A stretch of DNA of 6,664 nt from Woeseia sp. (GTDB lineage: Bacteria > Pseudomonadota > Gammaproteobacteria > Steroidobacterales > Woeseiaceae), in contig JABIUH010000406.1 in assembly GCA_018701055.1 (NCBI GenBank), positions 1 through 6,664 of the forward strand. The letters are read 5' to 3'. Below, in pieces: positions 5,459 through 6,664 of this stretch (its first letter is position 1; the number at the start of each line of letters is the position of its first letter). Made by a program: the position numbers and the translations under genes. Below the pieces are notes generated by a model. It did no database searches, was not told the DNA's origin, and was given only the letters and a program-made list of their open reading frames with translations.

Positions 5459-6418
5459 TTAGTCTGCGTGAACAATTCCCGCGGCAATACCCAATTCAGG
5501 TGCGACAGTATAGAAATCCAAGTTCGGAAGAGCACCACCGGCTGCGCGATGAGCGGCGGCAGCTGCAATCCAGGTATGTAATTCCATCGACCCAATACCG
5601 GCATCTTCTACCAATGCATATGGATCCCAGGTATCGAACTCTTCTAATCGACCGGCGCAAAACACTTCGAGAAATCGTTCGTCGGCCGCCTGATTGAGTT
5701 TCATATCCTTCGCCGTACGCTCGCCGCGCACAATCATCTCGGCGCCTTCAATGTGCATCTCTTCCAGAAGATCGATCCAGCCCTTTGGGCTTAAAGAGCC
5801 CGCCTCGTCGCCGCCCGATCGTTGCCATGCGGCAACTTCAGGCGTGCCTTGGCCGATCTCCGGATAATATCTGCGTGGGTTGTGGGACATACCGCCGGAT
5901 GCAAGCAGTAATACTCGCTGATCCAGACCGGCTACGAATTTTCCGATGGCTTCGCCCATTAGTCGGGTGCGGCGGAAAGGAACATACGGTTCGGCAATCG
6001 CATTGATAAAAACGGGGATAACGGGTTTCGCGTCCAAACCACCCAACATGTTATTGATGGTTTGAGAGAAGCCATGATCAATCGCCATGTCGGTGGACGC
6101 AGCGGGATCAATATCGTTTGCCCGTAGATTATTGACCATTTCCGTTGCAATGCTAGTGGGTACATTCAAAGGCCCTGCGAACCCCCCAATGTCACCGACC
6201 GCTGTAGCATGTAATCCGACGCAGAACGATGGCATTAATTTTAAGAAGAATCCGTTGAAGTGATCTGCACCAAAGGCGATGACCAAGTCGGCATCAAATT
6301 CTTTCGCCGCATTTTCGCGTTCTTTGTACGCATTCTGTAGCGCATCCCAGTCCGTTGGTGGTTTGGCATGGCAATAAAGCAGGGGACTGTGGGATGCACA
6401 GATCAAAGAAGTCGTCAT
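5459..6418 (-). CDS. MhpB-like class III extradiol ring-cleavage dioxygenase
   Basis: This 319-residue protein belongs to the LigB superfamily of non-haem iron(II) enzymes that cleave catechols next to the hydroxyls. It is closest in recollection to MhpB (2,3-dihydroxyphenylpropionate 1,2-dioxygenase, 314 residues in E. coli). From ATG 6418 the protein opens MTTSLICASHSPL, which aligns without gaps to E. coli MhpB, so this start is chosen over ATGs further upstream. H10 (SHSPL) and H53 (GADHFNGFF) are the expected iron ligands. H115 (IDHGF) and H179 (GGMSH) occupy the same numbers as the E. coli catalytic acid/base residues. VPVFINAIAEP-type sequence (134-144) and RTRLMGEAIG (150-159) are also family marks. 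E279 (SMELHTW) may be the third iron ligand. The region after about residue 181 diverges from E. coli MhpB, so the true substrate may be another substituted catechol. The protein is cytoplasmic. It lies 25 bp behind a SnoaL-like gene in the same direction, without a strong Shine-Dalgarno, suggesting translation coupled to that gene. Confidence 0.88.
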   Translation of the reverse strand: MTTSLICASHSPLLYCHAKPPTDWDALQNAYKERENAAKEFDADLVIAFGADHFNGFFLKLMPSFCVGLHATAVGDIGGFAGPLNVPTSIATEMVNNLRANDIDPAASTDMAIDHGFSQTINNMLGGLDAKPVIPVFINAIAEPYVPFRRTRLMGEAIGKFVAGLDQRVLLLASGGMSHNPRRYYPEIGQGTPEVAAWQRSGGDEAGSLSPKGWIDLLEEMHIEGAEMIVRGERTAKDMKLNQAADERFLEVFCAGRLEEFDTWDPYALVEDAGIGSMELHTWIAAAAAHRAAGGALPNLDFYTVAPELGIAAGIVHAD

Positions 6419-6443
6419 GAGTTTTTTCAGCCGTTTCGCGCGT

Positions 6444-6664
6444 TCATTTTGAACCGATGGGTCCCTGGTTATCCGGCGCGACGAATATCCGTTCGATGTG
6501 CCGTCGGCTGAATCGCCAGCGACCGTCCGTACAATGCCTGTAATCATCAACAAAGTCAGCGATGAGATGTGGTTCTGTACTTGAAATTGGCGGGCTTTGA
6601 TCCGCACCGAAGGTCATGCACACACTCTGTCCGGCCGCGGAGGTTTCGCTGTTGATTTGCACAC
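6444..6664 (-). CDS. SnoaL/NTF2-like protein, C-terminal part only
   Basis: The last 72 codons of a gene enter from the right edge on the minus strand and end at TGA (6446-6444). The frame is open to the edge, and the GTG at 6662 is probably an internal Val codon. The visible part shows beta strands around VQINSE and QSVCMTFGAD, followed by DFVDDYRHCTDGRWRFSRRH and IERIFV. The pattern Y-x-[DR]...DGxWRFxxRxIE is typical of the C-terminal half of SnoaL-like/NTF2-fold proteins, which form a cone-shaped pocket. Members act as isomerases, hydrolases, dehydratases or small dioxygenase-associated subunits in aromatic, steroid and polyketide metabolism. The active-site residues would lie in the missing N-terminal half. 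The stop is 25 bp before the extradiol dioxygenase start, so the two probably form one operon. A longer overlapping frame on the same strand fused to the dioxygenase is judged artefactual because this reading fits a known fold. Confidence 0.62.
   Translation of the reverse strand, partial: VQINSETSAAGQSVCMTFGADQSPPISSTEPHLIADFVDDYRHCTDGRWRFSRRHIERIFVAPDNQGPIGSK

Noticed and set aside
5459..6607. Longer 382-residue version of the extradiol dioxygenase starting at ATG 6607
   Set aside because: The extra 63 N-terminal residues have no counterpart in MhpB-family proteins and overlap, in another frame, a reading that fits a SnoaL-like C-terminus. The start at 6418 aligns gap-free with E. coli MhpB and gives matching His positions.

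Overview
This window looks like part of an accessory catabolic locus from a Gram-negative proteobacterium. A free-living, probably marine or soil gammaproteobacterium is my inference. It rests on the periplasmic cytochrome c/PQQ dehydrogenase with a Sec signal peptide, an IclR regulator beside an MhpB-like ring-cleavage enzyme, moderate G+C by eye, and short palindromic intergenic repeats. No rRNA, tRNA, CRISPR array, transposase or phage gene is visible.

Layout. The left part (1-1922, minus strand) is one long open frame that runs off the left edge. It encodes a secreted cytochrome c domain followed by a PQQ-binding beta-propeller of the membrane glucose dehydrogenase/quinate dehydrogenase type. 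It is transcribed divergently from an IclR-family regulator (2079-2903, plus). The 156-bp region between them holds a perfect 8-bp inverted repeat, with arm centres 21 bp apart, overlapping a consensus TATAAT. This is a good candidate operator. After the regulator comes a gene-free stretch (2904-3127) packed with hairpins, including two copies of a palindromic repeat. Next are two adjacent, mutually homologous four-helix membrane proteins (3128-3598 and 3615-4100, DUF6644-like by recollection), closed by a textbook intrinsic terminator (4125-4158). A 12-helix MFS exporter-like transporter follows (4209-5420). A third copy of the palindrome (5421-5447) separates it from a convergent minus-strand pair: an MhpB-like class III extradiol dioxygenase (5459-6418) and, upstream of it, the 3' end of a SnoaL/NTF2-like protein (6444 to the right edge).

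How the parts may work together (inference). The extradiol dioxygenase opens a catechol-type ring in the cytoplasm. The SnoaL-like protein probably serves the same pathway. The MFS protein may move substrate or intermediates. The periplasmic quinohemoprotein oxidises an alcohol, sugar or polyol and passes electrons through its haem to the respiratory chain. The paired membrane proteins, each with one conserved His in a transmembrane helix, could be a membrane partner. IclR proteins commonly control aromatic catabolism (MhpR for mhp genes, PcaR, PobR), which fits a role as local switch. The substrate cannot be read from the sequence.
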